Shown one piece after another: positions 62,666-64,000 of a stretch of 64,000 nt of DNA. Within the stretch, counting starts at the first letter, position 1, and each line of letters opens with the position of its first letter. The notes under the pieces are model-generated. The model searched no databases, had not been told where the DNA came from, and saw only the letters and a program-made list of their open reading frames with translations. A program made the position numbers and the translations under genes. The stretch is from Streptomyces sp. SirexAA-E. GTDB lineage: Bacteria; Actinomycetota; Actinomycetes; Streptomycetales; Streptomycetaceae. Location: positions 3,348,001 through 3,412,000 of the forward strand of contig NC_015953.1 in assembly GCF_000177195.2 (NCBI RefSeq). Direction: 5' to 3'.

Positions 62666-63325
62666 CTAGTTGACCGGCCGCAGCCCCAGGGGCCCGGCGA
62701 TCTCCGCGGCCATCACGCGGCCCGCCTCCTCGGCCAGGTCGCCGTCGCCCGGGTCCTGGTCGGTGTCCAGCCCGTCCAGCTCCTCCAGCGGCTGGTTCAG
62801 CCGGATGTGCGCGATCAGCGACTGGAGGGCGCGCAGGGCGGCGGACGCGGTGGAGCCCCAGTTGGAGAAGTACGAGAACTGCCACCACCACATGGCCTCC
62901 GCCGTGCGGCCCGCCTCGTAGTGGCCCAGCCCGTGGCCGAGGTCCGTGACCAGGTCGGCCAGGTCGTCGGAGATGCGGTGCGGGACCGGAGGCTTACGGG
63001 GCTCGTACGGGTCGAAGACCTCGGAGTAGACGTCGATCGGCTCCAGCAGGGTGGCGAAGCGCTCCCGCAGCCCGTCGGCGTCCGGCTCGGCGCCGAGGTC
63101 CGGCTCGTAGCGCTCGTCCGGGAGGATGTCCTCGTACGCGCCGAGCCGGCCGCCGGCCAGCAGCAGCTGCGAGACCTGGAGAAGGAGGACCGGCACGGCC
63201 TCCTCGGGCTCATCGGCCTTGGACACCTCGGCGACCGCGACGATGAACGTTTTGATCTGGTCCGCGATCTGGACGGCGAAGTCGTCCGGGTCCTGCGTGA
63301 CGGAGTTCAGCGTGGCGTCGGACAT
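62666..63325 (-). CDS. DUF5063 protein
   Basis: This 219-residue acidic protein matches the DUF5063 family found next to recR in actinobacteria: VTQDPDDFAVQIADQIKTF at the N-terminus, LLLQVSQLLLAGGRLG, and AMWWWQFSYFSNWGSTA. It is predicted to be mostly helical, soluble and without a signal peptide. Function unknown. It is 84 bp downstream of recR on the same strand and probably co-transcribed with it. Confidence 0.85.
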   Translation of the reverse strand: MSDATLNSVTQDPDDFAVQIADQIKTFIVAVAEVSKADEPEEAVPVLLLQVSQLLLAGGRLGAYEDILPDERYEPDLGAEPDADGLRERFATLLEPIDVYSEVFDPYEPRKPPVPHRISDDLADLVTDLGHGLGHYEAGRTAEAMWWWQFSYFSNWGSTASAALRALQSLIAHIRLNQPLEELDGLDTDQDPGDGDLAEEAGRVMAAEIAGPLGLRPVN

Positions 63326-63409
63326 CGAGGGGACCTCCCGGTGGGCGCGGTCGCGAACGGTGGGTAGAACGTAGCGTCGCCCCGCGTAAGGACGACGTCA
63401 GATGCCGGA

Positions 63410-64000
63410 TCACACATCGAGCAGCCGCCTCCCCTCGAACGCGCGGCCGAGGGTGACCTCGTCGGCGTACTCCAGGTCGCCGCCCACCGGCAGGCCGCTG
63501 GCCAGCCGGGTCACCCGCAGGCCCATGGGCTTCACCATGCGGGCGAGGTAGGTCGCGGTGGCCTCGCCCTCCAGGTTGGGGTCCGTGGCCAGGATCAGCT
63601 CCGTGATCGTGCCGTCCGCGAGCCGGGCCAGCAGCTCCCGGATGCGCAGGTCGTCGGGGCCGACGCCCTCGATCGGGCTGATCGCGCCGCCGAGCACGTG
63701 GTAGCGGCCCCGGAATTCCCGGGTCCGCTCGATCGCGACGACGTCCTTGGGCTCCTCGACCACGCAGATGACCGTCCGGTCACGGCGCGCGTCCCGGCAG
63801 ATGGCGCACTGCTCCTGCTGCGCCACGTTGCCGCAGACCTCGCAGAAGCGGACCTTGTCCTTGACCTCGAGGAGGGCGTGGGCCAGTCGGCGTACGTCGG
63901 TGGGCTCCGCCTGCAGGACGTGGAAGGCGATCCGCTGCGCGCTCTTGGGACCGACGCCGGGCAGCCTGCCCAGTTCGTCGATCAGCTCCTGCACCACGCC
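63410..64000 (-). CDS. recR: Recombination protein RecR, N-terminus cut by window edge
   Basis: The frame is open at base 64000 and the protein appears to lack about three N-terminal residues (family start MYEGVVQ). It has a helix-hairpin-helix ([17 protein letters not shown]), the zinc finger [16 protein letters not shown], and a Toprim domain ([16 protein letters not shown] ... [16 protein letters not shown]). RecR acts with RecF/RecO to load RecA at gaps. It is followed by the DUF5063 gene. Confidence 0.95.
   Translation of the reverse strand, partial: GVVQELIDELGRLPGVGPKSAQRIAFHVLQAEPTDVRRLAHALLEVKDKVRFCEVCGNVAQQEQCAICRDARRDRTVICVVEEPKDVVAIERTREFRGRYHVLGGAISPIEGVGPDDLRIRELLARLADGTITELILATDPNLEGEATATYLARMVKPMGLRVTRLASGLPVGGDLEYADEVTLGRAFEGRRLLDV

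Overview
The window is chromosomal DNA from a Streptomyces (high-GC actinomycete). The base composition is very GC-rich, many starts are GTG, and several genes belong to actinomycete families: BldG, WblA, a DUF4244 pilin, the helicase/Tad secretion neighbourhood and a Crp-linked core. From memory, the gene order from the left edge to about 37.7 kb follows the S. coelicolor bldG-wblA region. It also resembles M. tuberculosis Rv3649-Rv3683 (helicase, tad genes, ssd, HAD phosphatase, acs, holin-like protein, epoxide hydrolase, MarP, CoA NUDIX, nth, crp, MBL hydrolase, RidA, two ArsA-like ATPases, WhiB4/WblA, PonA2-type PBP, metallophosphoesterase). The species cannot be fixed from the sequence alone.

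Layout. 0-2.1 kb: a truncated lipoprotein gene, then bldG with its partner anti-sigma gene. 2.2-10 kb: a DECH-box helicase convergent with a seven-gene, tightly coupled Tad/Flp-like operon on the minus strand. 10.5-15 kb: HAD phosphatase, Fic-like protein, CooC-like ATPase and a lipoprotein polysaccharide deacetylase. 15.3-23.4 kb: a SulP transporter fused to a beta-carbonic anhydrase, acetyl-CoA synthetase, NhaA antiporter, holin-like membrane protein and epoxide-hydrolase-like enzyme. 23.8-30.3 kb: MarP-like protease, NUDIX, Nth, Crp, MBL hydrolase, second NUDIX, RidA and a DUF4177 peptide. 30.4-37.7 kb: two ArsA-like ATPases, WblA, class A PBP, YqeY-like protein and metallophosphoesterase, closed by tRNA-Pro(CGG).

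37.9-53.6 kb is a more accessory-looking stretch. It holds a voltage-gated-channel-like protein, TatA, an LCP cell-wall ligase, an ArsR-MgtA-type P-ATPase pair, GlsB, two TerD proteins, a BlaI/M56 sensor module, a TetR/FMN-reductase pair, an AraC-GyrI regulator, HtpG and a secreted SGNH esterase. 53.7-59.8 kb carries a methyltransferase, an S9 peptidase, a SURF1 protein and a SigE-family sigma factor with a membrane partner. 60-64 kb has the lysC-asd operon, a DUF5063 gene and truncated recR.

How parts work together: bldG/anti-sigma and wblA control development. The Tad genes look like a reduced pilus or secretion machine. Crp, acs and the hydrolases serve central metabolism. The PBP, metallophosphoesterase, LCP, deacetylase and M56 genes act on the envelope. 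The signals I find most worth testing are a TTGCGCAA element repeated in four intergenic regions (three of them around the ArsR-MgtA-LCP-GlsB cluster), a six-repeat G-quadruplex-type tract upstream of lysC, a perfect 60-bp palindrome after the PBP gene, and an orphan terminator near 11.6 kb.
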